DNA of 64,000 nucleotides from Phytopythium helicoides (Eukaryota; Oomycota; Peronosporomycetes; Pythiales; Pythiaceae): positions 186,001 through 250,000 of the forward strand of contig JANFNE010000033.1 in NCBI GenBank assembly GCA_024867545.1, given 5' to 3'. A program made the translations under genes and the position numbers. Every line of letters begins with the position of its first letter. Positions within the stretch are counted from its first letter, which is position 1. Positions 46,056 through 56,586 of the stretch are shown here, piece after piece. The notes under the pieces are model-generated. The model did no database searches, was not told the origin of the DNA, and saw nothing but the letters and a program-made list of their open reading frames with translations.

Positions 46056-47111
46056 ATGGAGATGCCGACGTCACATGCGCATGGCGATTTCAGCGACAGC
46101 GAGCCAGAGCGGATGTCCGATATCATCCTCGCCTCCGACGACGAAGGTGGAGAACCCAAGTACTTGCAAATCGTCGACGACATTGAGAAGCAGCAGGAGT
46201 TCTCGCGGCGATATCTGGCCTACAGCGAGCGGCTTAGCATGATGGACGAGCTCGGCTTGACGCTCGGCCTTGGTCTGCACCAACTCGATTCTATCGACCC
46301 CGATGAAGACATGGAGCGCATTGCGGATCCAACACCGCTATCCTCGCTCCCCTCTCGCCAGGGGCACCTAAACCACCTGAACAGCAGCAACGACTACCTT
46401 GAATTCCAGTTCATTGACGTCGTATGGCGCGCGTGCGCAATGCTGGATCTTCTATCAAGCGCAGACTATGTGGTAAGCAAGTTTTTCCAGTCGGGGGGAT
46501 GGTCGACAAAGATGCGAGCAACAGGTCACCAGTCTCTCGAGTGGTGCTCGCATCGACATTCGCTGGCAGCGATCGATCAAGACCACATCGACCGCGCTTG
46601 GGACCTGGTCTCAGGTCCAGACAAGTACACGCGCGCGTTTCGGACTTTCTATCGCGACACCAAGGTAAGCGAGATGCGAATCGGCCGCGTTCTGCTGTGG
46701 AATCTAACGCGCATGCATTCATCCATCTTCCAGAGGGAAATTATCTCGACTCCCAACGACAGAAGCATCCATGTCGTTACCAGCGAGGTGTGGGTTCCCA
46801 ATTACTCCAAAACCGATGACTCTATTGACGAAGTCATAATGGTGTCATTGCCATTCAAGATTCGTGCTGATGGGAATTTGTACATTGGAGCGATTTGCGT
46901 GGAAGGAGGCGCCGCAGATGTCAGCTACGCTCTTCGAGAGAGTTGTGTACCCGGCGTCATTGATATCCACGGTTTCGTGTTTCGTCAAGACGGAAGCGTC
47001 AGCTACGTTGGTGCGTGCCCTGTCGTGGATAACCAACATCAGATAGACGCCATGCTGGTCGACGTGATCAACAAGACGACCCGTTTGGAGCTGCCAATAG
47101 CAAGCGAATAG
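46056..47111 (+). CDS. unknown protein, possibly START-like
   Basis: 308 aa from three exons (46056-46472, 46533-46664, 46734-47111). Both introns (60 and 69 nt, donors GTAAGC) are multiples of three, so an unspliced frame is also open. I favour splicing because the intron-derived residues are unlike the flanks. The N-terminus is acidic with a coiled segment. The middle includes DRAWDLVSGPDKYTRAFRTFYRD, then REIISTPNDRSIHVVTSEVWVP and LPFKIRADGNLYIGAICVEGG, whose helix-then-strands arrangement resembles the many START-like lipid-binding proteins of oomycetes. The match is by feel, not by motif. Confidence 0.6.
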   Translation: MEMPTSHAHGDFSDSEPERMSDIILASDDEGGEPKYLQIVDDIEKQQEFSRRYLAYSERLSMMDELGLTLGLGLHQLDSIDPDEDMERIADPTPLSSLPSRQGHLNHLNSSNDYLEFQFIDVVWRACAMLDLLSSADYVVSKFFQSGGWSTKMRATGHQSLEWCSHRHSLAAIDQDHIDRAWDLVSGPDKYTRAFRTFYRDTKVSEMRIGRVLLWNLTRMHSSIFQREIISTPNDRSIHVVTSEVWVPNYSKTDDSIDEVIMVSLPFKIRADGNLYIGAICVEGGAADVSYALRESCVPGVIDIHGFVFRQDGSVSYVGACPVVDNQHQIDAMLVDVINKTTRLELPIASE

Positions 47112-47683
47112 CTGTTGCAGTTTGCGTATTCGTGGATCGGTCGGGTGAATCCAGTGATACTATTCCATTGTGTGTTTGCAGCCAAAGCAGTGGCAGTGAT
47201 CTTCTCAGCTACGATATGCGTTCATAGCAAGAAAGGCGAGCTGATGCTCGTAGTAGAACGTTATCCATCAGCAACGAGCTACCAAACGCAACTCATACTG
47301 TTTGTTGACACCGCGCATATTGAAGTGATGCAGCCTGTGCATGATAGGAACGCTGTTCACACATGAAGTCCTTGGAGCCCAGCAAGGATCCGAGCGTCAT
47401 GAAGACTGCCTAGGCGACTCAACGGACACTCCACTACTCGACTGGATTTTCTCGGTCGCGTAGAAGGCTTGCCAAGTGCTCATTGGCCGCGTCGTGGATT
47501 CCACCGCACAATCCTAAATTCTCTCGGCAGCGTCGCTCCACCGGATCCAATCGGCTCGATGGGACCGTTATGGAGGGTTCCCTCCTTGGGAAGAACGATT
47601 GGCTGGCTGAGCAAGCCGCAGCACGAGACGCTCCCTCAGTCGTGAATTTGCAAGATGGAGTCCAAGCGGCCACCATTCCCGGT
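47112..47683. other. intergenic, no gene seen
   Basis: Short frames only, leading into the transporter fragment on the minus strand. Confidence 0.4.
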
Positions 47684-47896
47684 TCACGACCCGGGGCCGT
47701 GCAGCTCCTTCATGGCCATCTCGGCGCCGAACAGCGGCAGCGAGAACGACGAGTTGCCAACGCCCACATCCTGGATGAAGCGAGCGATGTACATGAGACC
47801 GTGGTGCATGGCCGGCTGCAGGCACACTCAGAGCGTGCCAATGCAGAAGAAGACACAAGCCGTGAAGACGCATGCGCGGCGGCCCAGCGACCTGTC
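47684..47896 (-). pseudogene. sugar-transporter (MFS) fragment with in-frame TGA
   Basis: 71 codons in one frame: the DR-x-x-GRR loop motif, helix 3 (ACVFTACVFFCIGTL, then a TGA where Trp or Leu is expected, then VCLQP), IARFIQDVGVGNSSFSLPLFG and AEMAMKELHG. These match loop 2-3 through helix 4 and the PxYxxExxPKELRG-type motif of MFS sugar porters (PESPR-class). The upstream and downstream parts of a transporter are not visible nearby, so this is a truncated relic. Codon bias is still that of expressed genes, suggesting recent loss. Confidence 0.6.
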
Positions 47897-48501
47897 GTTC
47901 ACCAAGTTCTACATGTTCGAGGTGCATACGTACATCGTTCGTTGGGAGAACGCCGCAGGCTGCGCTCGGCTAACATTTGGAGACGACTGAGCACAATCGC
48001 TGGTTGATTTTATGAGCACGCAGGAGAAGCGAAGCTGTACGAATCCCTTGAGGATAGTAAGCCAGGAGACGCGTTTTCCTTGCGCGCGTGTAGTATGCAT
48101 GACAAGGTTGAATCGGTTGGCAAATTAATGGTGGTGAATGTGCTCCTGAGTTGCATCAACGAGGCGATGCAGGGTTGCCGTCTTGCTGCAACCACTGCAA
48201 CGTGATCTTGATGACGCACATGCCCGATGTGTATGGACGGCTAGCCACTCGCCATGGAACAACTGCATTCCAGACGCAATGTCCCAAGATTTGCTCAAGC
48301 ACGTGCGATCATAAATCGAGTCCTCGCAGCGAGTAATGGAAATCTCGGAAGCACAAGGTTTCCTGATCGTTGAGGAGCTACGACTAGCGTACATTCATTT
48401 GCGGTGGCTTCGGCACTCCACCTGGTGGCAAGATCTGTGGATCTGCGTCACGAAAGATTGTAGAATCCATATGTCAAACACCGGTCGCTTCCCACCAGCT
48501 G

Positions 48502-48699
48502 CTAAGACACTGCTGAAGGCGGCGTTGTGGTAGGAGTTTCAGGAGTAGTTGGAGTTGAAGGACACGGTGTGACCGAAGTTCCTGGAGTGCTAAGTGTAGA
48601 CAGGCATGGAGTCACAGGAGTTCCTGGTGTGACTGGCTTCGTCGGGGAAGGAGTCACAGGCGTCCCTGGAGTGATAGGTGTAGACGGACTCGGAGTCAC
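48502..48699 (-). repeat. 42-bp tandem repeats, Thr/Pro-rich on the minus strand
   Basis: Four imperfect 42-bp units. On the minus strand they read as 14-residue blocks such as VTPSPTKPVTPGTP and VTPCLSTLSTPGTS, then SSAV and a stop. Such mucin-like Thr/Pro blocks occur in oomycete secreted and wall proteins, but no signal peptide or domain accompanies them here. The array stops within 20 bp of the abrupt AT-rich boundary at about 48718. Confidence 0.6.
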
Positions 48700-48773
48700 G
48701 GCCGCTCAATTCAATTTAAATTGATTTGGGCCCGCAAGGTGGGGCCAATCAAATATTTGATACAAGGTCGTAG

Positions 48774-48792
48774 TGCCCGGCGTAGCCGGGCA
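48774..48792. repeat. hairpin TGCCCGGC-3nt-GCCGGGCA
   Basis: Perfect 8-bp arms with a 3-nt loop in otherwise AT-rich DNA. Could be an element terminus or regulatory hairpin; nothing else supports a function. Confidence 0.6.
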
Positions 48793-50219
48793 GTGGGCAA
48801 GTTTAATTGGCTAAAATTCTTAAATTTCGACGTCCTATTTAAAATCTTTTGCCGGAAGCAACTAATCATAAGCTGTTTATAAATGTATAAATTTGCCTTT
48901 GTTGTGCTTAAATATCAGCACAGTAAATTCAGGACTAAAGCAACATCAATCCTATCTCTGATCTCTGTCTTAAGCTGTTTGACAACGGTCGATTGAAAAA
49001 AGAAGTACATACTTCGCGTATGTGCATGGCGTAGCGTAAAAAAAAAGCAAATTTAATAACAACGCACCTTGAAAAGCAAAGAGAAAATGACAGACACATC
49101 GCGAAGGGCAAACATGGAAGCATCAATCATTAGCTCCTAAAGGCTGAAATTGAGCCACGTTCTAACAACAACTTCGGACCTTTTATTTTTGTCGTTAAAA
49201 ACGGAGAAAGAAAAAACAGGAAACAACTCTTTATGAAAATGAAATGAAAGTGAGATGTTATCCTAGTTCACTTCACAAAATCTAAACCCTGAAAACACCC
49301 TGCCCTCGTCATGGTGTCATTTTGCGCGGCATAATCAAGAATCGTGTTTGTCGACTTCATAGAGTTTCATATGACCAATCGATGTAGACTTTGCCATGCA
49401 AAAAGGAAATGGGTGAGGTGAAATCCGAGTTGGTGACCTGTCATCTCCTGATTAGCGCTTGGTTTCTTTTCACGGTAAAGGAGTAACAAATTGACTCCGC
49501 GCTATTGATGATGAGCGGTATTCTCTGGATCATAGCTTCACTACTTCGTTTCCTCAAAATATTGTCATCGCGAGGTGTATTTCTAAACTAATCTTTAGTC
49601 TCAGTAAGCAAAAATGAGTTAACAATCACCTTTTCAAGAAAAACTGCATTCCTTGGCGCCTCTATGCAAATAGTTGGTGTCGGATTTAACTCTATTACAG
49701 CTCAAAAATCAATAGTTTTATCCGTCGTTTTCAGAAGTAGCCTTTAAGGGCGGAAGCAATCAACAGCTCCATTGCGTTTTTGGAGGTGTTCATTTCAGTC
49801 ACCAAGCCTAAATTAAAGGTGAAACGTGCAACAAAGGGTCAGTGCCACTACTCTTTGCGTACCCTCAGTGATTCCAACATCATTTGTTAATCTTTCTCTT
49901 CTCTCTCCATGGCAATATTCCTCATAACATTCCATTTCACTACTTGATTCGTTGGTATCCCATATTGCTCTTAATCTGTTTACGTTGACAGTGAGCACTA
50001 TTGCTTTTGTGTGTGGATCATAGACATTGTTAGCTCCCGTCGATGTACTGGCTTCGAAGATGGTAGGGTCTCCTGTTTTCGCGAGGCGCCCCTTTAAATC
50101 CTTACAACGCGTGTTACCTTCACGACCTATAGGCGCTATGAGGCGGAGAACAGTAAAAGTTCCAGTTTTTGTTTTCTTCGTTTCTAATTCATGCGTATCA
50201 TTTTAACCAAAGCGAGTTG

Positions 50220-50220
<1 letters not shown>

Positions 50221-50298
<78 letters not shown>
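50221..50298. repeat. (CA)39 microsatellite followed by (CAAA)n
   Basis: 39 perfect CA units, then about 40 bp of CAAA/CAAAA repeats. The Thr-His frames over it are artefacts. Confidence 0.98.
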
Positions 50299-50299
<1 letters not shown>

Positions 50300-50647
50300 C
50301 AAACAAACAAACAAACAAAACAAAACAAACAAACAAGCAAATGAAAGCAAACGAAAAATATTGCCTCTACACGCAAAAAAAAAAACAAAGCTTAGCAAAC
50401 AAAAAGCAAAGAAATTAGTCAAAATCAAAGCGAACGATCAAACAAAATAATGCATCACAATGGAAACAACACCACAAAGAAAACCACACGAAAGAATCTA
50501 AGTATGTTGGAAAAGACGCAAACAAAATTGTATCCTTGACGGATATGAACTCACGCCGATTGCATGTAAGAGCGGTTCGTGGTCACTTCGAACTAAACAT
50601 CAGTCAGTGCTTTTACTAAATAAATTTAAATAATCATTTGGAGGGGT

Positions 50648-50672
50648 GCCTCCGAAAAAATATATCGGAGGC
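50648..50672. repeat. hairpin GCCTCCGA-9nt-TCGGAGGC
   Basis: Perfect 8-bp inverted repeat with an AT loop, about 200 bp from the 3' end of the Fanzor N-terminal half. A possible transposon end or terminator-like structure; unproven. Confidence 0.55.
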
Positions 50673-50872
50673 TCGCTCCGACAAGTTCACCTATCCCTAG
50701 TGTACAATGATTGGTTAATAACTGAATCCAGAACTATATGATTGGTCAAATATATCGACGGAGCTCTCTGGTTGGCTTAATCCAGTATATTAAGTTCAAG
50801 AGGTGTCGGAGCTTTAATGATATTCATCGATACACATTGGACACACCAGAACCGTGTGGTTCATCATCATCA

Positions 50873-52074
50873 TCATTGTCCTTCTTCTTCGCCCCCCCGG
50901 GTCGGCCGGTCAAAATGAACCGCAACACCATAGCCGTCCGTCGAGACCTCGCGGTGGAACGTGCCCTTGGCCTTCTTCTCGAGCTTGTCAATGCGGAACA
51001 GCTTGCGCCACCACAAACCAGCGAGTTGAGTCCATCGAATGCGCTCTTTGTTGTCGAGAGATTCTGCTAGCGTCCACACTCTTTCGTCATCATCGACCAC
51101 CACAAGATCACGTGGTACACCCGGACTGCGCAGAATCAGAGAACGGAGGGCGGTCGAGTCGACCTTACAGTACGTGCACACATAGCCTTGCTTGGTAGGC
51201 AGCAGGTTGAACCGACGCCGCGCTTTGAATTTGGGCGTCTTCTCGTGGTCTCTGTTCCACTGCTCGATGTACTCAAGGAACTCAAAAAGGATAGGTAGCA
51301 AGTGTTCCGGTGCCCAGCTGATCTTCCGCTATCGGTAGTCGATATCTGCTTGTCCTTGATGCGTGTGATCTTCCTGCGCAGTTCCGCAATCACCTGGTCT
51401 TGCGCTCTCTTGGTCTGGTCAGGAATGGCTCAGGGTCAAACACCTTGCTGACGACGTCGCGAGCATCCTTTGAGACAAGCTCATACTTGTCCATGACGTG
51501 GGTGCGCAGTCTCTTGCCGAAGCTCGATCGGACTGTGTTCTTGGCGTTCGTCGCCATCTCCTTTGCTGCGTTCTGAAACCAGCCTTGGGGCAGATGCCGA
51601 GTCTCTGCCCACTCGGTGCCGCCGCGCATCTCGTTGAAAGAGTCCCTGGTCAATCGCCAGTCGTCGTTCTCGGCACCCTTGAGCTTGTACCGTGCTGTTC
51701 GTGACGATGCTGAGGCACTTCTGGTAGAAGGCCTGGTCGATCGTGGGCAGCGGCTGGTGGGCTTCGAGCTGACGCAGGACGTAGTAGTTCGCCACGAGGT
51801 ATGCCTCGGCGATCGCTCGGTTCATCTCGCGGATACATTCGTCCCATGCAAGCTGCTCTCCTTCCGGCCGAGTAAATGCTCGCAGTGTCTGCTTCACCGT
51901 GAAGACGTCAATGTCCTTGTTGTGCGCCTTGATGCGTGCGACATCAGGTCGCTTTCGTGCAGGCTCCAGTGGATCGGACAGTGGAGGCGAAGTGCTAACG
52001 TTTTGCGAGCGCGGCTTCTTGGTCTGTCCTGGTGGAGGCTTCTCCTCCAGGAGAGATCGCTTTCTCGGCCCCAT
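50873..52074 (-). pseudogene. Fanzor (eukaryotic TnpB-like) N-terminal half, frameshifted
   Basis: Starts MGPRKRSLLEEKPPPGQTKK at 52074 (basic, nuclear-type), then DVFTVKQTLRAFTRPEGEQL, AEAYLVANYYVLRQLEA, FNEMRGGTEW, then HLLPILFEFLEYIEQ, RRFNLLPTKQGYVCTYCKVD, and finally WRKLFRIDKLEKKAKG with STDGYGVAVHFDRPTRG. These are the helical/wedge parts that precede the RuvC domain in Fanzor proteins. At least three frame changes occur (near 51660, 51390, 51290). It ends at 50873 exactly where the RuvC domain should begin, and that domain is absent to its left. The matching RuvC half lies at 58627 on the other strand. Confidence 0.7.
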
Positions 52075-53224
52075 GGCGAGTCGATGAATGAGGAGACATG
52101 GACCAAGCTCCAAGTTGCAGCTCGTTGGTTGTTGCTCATTACGGCAGGCTGTGATTTGATTGGCTAAGTTTTAGCAGGATCAAGTTGAGGTCTTGCCTCT
52201 CGCTCGATGTCTATGCTGCAGTGCGACTGCCTCCTCGCCGAGGCGTTCAGATTAACGTCGTCCTCACGATGAGTTAGGCTCCTTGCCTTGGCGATGGTCT
52301 CCCACGGCTCCTCCTCGAGGTCGAGATGAATCTCCGTCAAACCGAGGTAACATACCGCGTTTTACATTGCAGTTCTATTCGACGGAGTGCGACGATCGCT
52401 GGCAGCCGCTCAAATCGCCACCAGCCTGCCGATCGGATGCAAAATGAGATCTGGTCGACTTTGCACGCGCGTCCCACCGCTATGTACCGCCGAATCAAGT
52501 GCGACGTGTCCAACTTCAACCGGATCAAGGGATCGCACATGAGCCGTTTGTTGTCATGGACAGCGCACTGACTACTAACTGAAGGTTCGAGGCTGCACTG
52601 GGCCCGAGCGAGCACACTTGCCCGACGTCGCCACGTCAATCTTGATCGGCTCGACTACTCAGTCTCATTCTGCCTTTTGCGTGGTCCCGCACACATCGCC
52701 CAACCAGCAAGTCCAGTCTCACCTTGACCAAGTCGCCACCCAAGTCCTCCAAGCAGGGAGCCGCATCAAATAATTGCACCTCTCAAATATCAAATTTTAA
52801 ATTTCAATATTTGATTGGACGTTGGCCAATTTTGATCACTGAAATCCAATTTCGATCCGCTTCGAAAAGGTTTTTCTGTGCAGGTCCTGCTGAAGTGGAC
52901 GTATCTAGCTCATGATGTGGTGGCAGACGCAATGGTACGCCTGCACGCTCGAAAGAGACAACCTCGCAGTTGGAGTCAAGTTCAATTGATTAAAAATTGC
53001 AAATCTATATATATCAGCTAGCCATGTCCGTCAGTCGGTCAGTCTGTCATTTCATTTCGTCACGCTATTTACCACTTTCCATTGGCTGATAAAATCAGTA
53101 TACTTACTTAGCACTTCAAATCTCGAAGTGTGTGCCAATGCAAAATATCTGCATGACTATTCAAATGCCAAGTCATTTGCATATCTGCAGCATAACAGCC
53201 AGACCTCCGACTCCTCCGAACGCA
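52075..53224. other. spacer within the island
   Basis: No convincing gene. AT-rich near 52770-52860 and 52980-53130, with scattered ATTTAAA/TTTAAAT inverted segments; may contain element termini. Confidence 0.4.
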
Positions 53225-56200
53225 ATGGGAATCGACCAATTGATCTCAGCGAATACCAAGCGGGCGAAAGCAAACGCGTTGCACGCATTCGAGGCGTTTT
53301 TGAAGGAGGAGTCTGTGAGCTCCGACTACTTTCGCGCTTGCATGTTTCGAGAAGATGCTGTGCATGTTGCGCTGGCGGTGTTTGACAAGTTTGCAATGCA
53401 TCTTGCATTCAAAAGGGGCGTAACAGCATGCCCCTGAAGTCGAACACCGTCGGCCAGAACTTCCGCCAAGCAAAACTCTGGCTGCTGGACCAGCATCCTC
53501 AGCTACGGCCAGCCCTCGAGCGTCGCCTGCTTAAGATGGGCTCGACGCTTGAAAACTTTTGTGTGGCGCGTCCGTCGGGCGGTTTGGTGAGCAAGGCAGC
53601 AGCATGTACGAAGGGATCTCTGCGCCAGCTGATTGTATATTTGTATTCGCATGCATGTTCGCCTACGGACTACCAGGATGCATGTGATGAGGTGAGTCGG
53701 GAAAAACCCACGACACCTCGGGTCAGCCGGCTTGCACTAGAGCCCGGCTGAGGAACAGGTATAGAGAGCACACAGGCAGGGGCTGGAGCCTGCGTGAACT
53801 CTGAGCAAGCCCTGGGCTATGGGGAAAGTCCGAGGCTCGCTCTAATCAGTCTCACGTTGTGTAACCCCTTGCGAGGAGCAGGCCCATTTGATCGGGTTGT
53901 CGTAACACGCCCAGATAGATATCTAGGCTGCCACCACAGCTCACTCGGACACACAATCACTACGCTAGTGACAAGAAGATATGCACGTGCACGCGGCAGA
54001 CGTATGAACGCAAGCCGCGCGCACTCGGGTGGTGTCTGTTTTTATAGACCCAGACCTCGAGCCTTATACACGAGCTAAAGAATACACGCTCCAAGCCGAC
54101 GGACACTCGTCGATCCGCCGGCTGAGCACTCACATACACTAAATGTAGAGCTAAGCTACTGTAGAGGGGAGAATACACACCGGGAAGACCGGGAAACAAA
54201 CCGGGGAGACCTGACTTACCTCTGCGCGAGCGAGCTACCCTCCCGCCGCGCGATACGTAGCACGCCGAGGCTGCGTGCCAGTGAGAGAGGACGCGGTAGC
54301 GCTAAGCCTGCGCCGCCGGTGAGCGAAGGTGTCGAACGCCTCCGGGGTGTGTGCTCCAAGGCAAAAGCGGAAATTTTTATTATGTAATATGTAAAGCCTA
54401 GACGTAGAGGCAGCCCCCTTGGACGAGCCCCTGTCCACAAGAAACAAATGCGCAAACGCATGGTAAGCAATCACTAGAAGCGCAATGACCAGTTGGTGCC
54501 GATCCCACCTGGCGATCCCGGCTCCATGTCGCACTGATGACTGGTGTCCAGAGTCAGGCCGCTGAGTCTCGATTCCTAGGCTCAGACTTGTAGGCCGAGA
54601 CTTGTAGGCCGAGACTCGTAGGCCCGGGCTTGTAGGCCCGGACTTGAGCTTCCAAAAGTGTCGCAGTGAGACATGAGGGGTCTCCTGACCGTTCCCCAGG
54701 AACCTGGGGGTACATCATCACATGCAGCACTTCTCTGTCTACTCTGGTACCTGTTTGGTCGAGCGTCAGATCTCACCAGGATGCGCCGCTGCAACGTGTC
54801 GATCAGCGCCGGTGATATCTTCTTCCTGCGCTTTCTTCGACTGAAGACGTCGGAAGAGCAAGGTCTTTCGCTCTTCCCGGACGAAGACTTTGCGACTTGT
54901 CCGCTCCTTGCCCTCGCGCTAGCGCTTGCTGTCCAAGCAGCTCCAAGTGCCGCGCTGCTCCAGCAGATCCCGGAGCAGCAGCGAGCGACAGTATATGCAG
55001 AGCCAGCTGACGCAGTGCCTCTGATCGACCTGCTGGACCACCCTCCAACAACACTGCAAGTGCCTGACAGCACAATAGCCGGGGATGGTGAAGACGAAGC
55101 CGAGCTCCAACCACGTCCACGAGCAAGCCAGACCAAGGCAACCGGTTACTCGAAAAAATTGGCACGCCATCAGGGGTTCCCGTGCGCTTGACGTCGCACT
55201 CATTTCGCCGCGGTGGTGCACAGCACGCCAATGAATCAGCAGCGCTTAGTTTAAGCTGGATATTCGACCGCGGGGCCTGGAATATGACAACGACAAATAA
55301 GGCCTTTGCGTACGTCTTCAACACGTCACGCGAAGACCACACGGTTGCCAAGGTTCTGAGTGGCTTCGACCCACAGCAACGCGTACCTCTTGCATCGCTG
55401 GCTACCTTCGACTCTCAAACTCAAGTCAAGATTCGCTCGGTGGTTGCGCTCCTATTTCACACATGCCGGAAGCTTGAAACTCCGCACTACAACGTCAGCG
55501 ATCAAGTCCTCGATGTCCTCATGGCGTACCTGCTACGGCACTACCCGTCATTGAAGCAGCTTCAACCGAATAGCCTTGGTATCCAACGTCTTAAAACTTG
55601 TGTCACTGCAGCTGAATTTTCTGTCGCTGAGCTACTGGCTCTCACCTGGAAGGCAGACAAACGACGACGACGACAAATCTACAACTGGATCAGGCGATGC
55701 AATCAAGGACCATCCACTCGTGCGTCAACAATATTAATCGGTGAGTTAGTAAAGATAAACACTACCACACATGCTCGCTTGTGTGCTCTTGAAGCTTCGC
55801 TAGGGCATTCCACTGCCTCGGTGACCAAAACTGCCGATATCAACGTCAAAGAGCAAAAGGTGAGTGACCCGCCTGTGAAACGCAGAAAAGCATGTCAAGT
55901 CGTTTGCCTTCGGGACATTTGGTTCTCGTGGTATACCGAGAAGCCGCGCCTGTGGACTTCGAGGGAGCCGGCTCTAGCAAAGAAGAAGTCAGAGTCATGC
56001 TGGATCGTCGCGTTCATGAAGCTCTTCTTACCGGATGGCTTCGTGTTAAGTGAATCCTCCTCACGTTATCGCGATGATGCCATTGAGATAGGTATCGAGG
56101 TTGAACGGCGCTTGCTCATGTTTTTGAGTACACGTGGTGTCAGATGCAAGGGAAGTTCGGCAGCACTCAAGCACATGCGCGCGGCCCGAAAAGAAGGCCA

Positions 56201-56291
56201 GCTTGAAAGCACAATTCGGGTCTACCGCGCACTTCGAGCAGCAGGAAAGATTGTTGACCCTGCATCTCCAACTACACATGTCATTACTTGA
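53225..56291 (+). pseudogene. Crypton-type tyrosine recombinase, interrupted by a solo LTR and frameshifts
   Basis: Recombinase of a Crypton DNA transposon. N-terminal SAM-like region (ISANTKRAKANALHAFEAFL, then KLWLLDQHPQLRPALERRLL), CLLWYLFGRASDLTRMR with the first catalytic Arg, MKTSEEQGLSLFP-type text (LKTSEEQGLSLFPDEDFATC), then HSFRRGGAQHAN (His-x-x-Arg box), FDRGAWNM and NKAFAYVFNT with the likely nucleophile Tyr. The C-terminal part (DIWFSWYTEKPRLW, SCWIVAFMKLFLPDGFVL) resembles the GCR1_C-type DNA-binding domain usual in these elements. Damage: frame change at about 53430, a 1,040-bp insertion at 53683-54722, and one A missing from an A-run at about 55155. Removing the insertion restores the conserved order across the site. 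Confidence 0.85.
53683..54722. mobile_element. solo LTR of a retrotransposon, 1,040 bp, inserted in the Crypton gene
   Basis: Starts TGTGATGA and ends TCATCACA, an 8-bp terminal inverted repeat with the TG...CA ends of LTRs. It is bordered by the direct repeat TGCA (53679-53682 and 54723-54726), a 4-bp target duplication. The empty site reads ...GATGCA/GCACTT..., which restores the recombinase codons. No gag or pol coding is inside, so it is a solo LTR. It carries a hairpin TTTTATAGACC region near 54040. Confidence 0.85.
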
Positions 56292-56319
56292 TTTAGCACG
56301 TCAAGTCGTCATGGTCACA

Positions 56320-56586
56320 TTGTCGAGAAAAGCCGAAAAATACCTTGTCGAGATTAGCCGAAACGACAGCTTGTCGAGTTCAGGTGGTGACTCCAGCTGG
56401 CTGCAAATCTCGAAATGAGGTTACACCACAGGTGCTCACAGCATCTACATTTATATTGGACATGCTTTTTTCTTTTTATCCAATCAAATGATTCAATAAG
56501 TTGTCGGGAATAGCAGAAAACGCGTTTTTATGTCCTGACGAGATTACCCGAAAATTTCAGCTGTCACATTTCCGAAAACGAGCCGA
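56320..56586. repeat. repeated TTGTCGAGAnnAGCCGAAA-like motif between Crypton and HTH-Ulp1 genes
   Basis: Good copies at 56320-56340 and 56344-56363, a partial copy at about 56370, and diverged copies at 56500-56520 (TTGTCGGGAATAGCAGAAAA) and 56534-56554 (CTGACGAGATTACCCGAAAA). All are in the same direction, within a 295-bp gap. Possibly binding sites for an element-encoded protein. Confidence 0.6.

Noticed and set aside
47655..47990. 111-codon plus-strand frame containing SDLSFTKFYMFEVHT
   Set aside because: The minus strand reads as a sugar transporter with good codon bias; the plus frame has no homology that I recognise.
48502..48699. Regular repeats considered as a CRISPR-like array
   Set aside because: Adjacent 42-bp units without unique spacers, coding-like Thr/Pro pattern, eukaryotic context.
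50169..50450. Thr-His and Cys-Val repeat frames
   Set aside because: Products of the (CA)n microsatellite.
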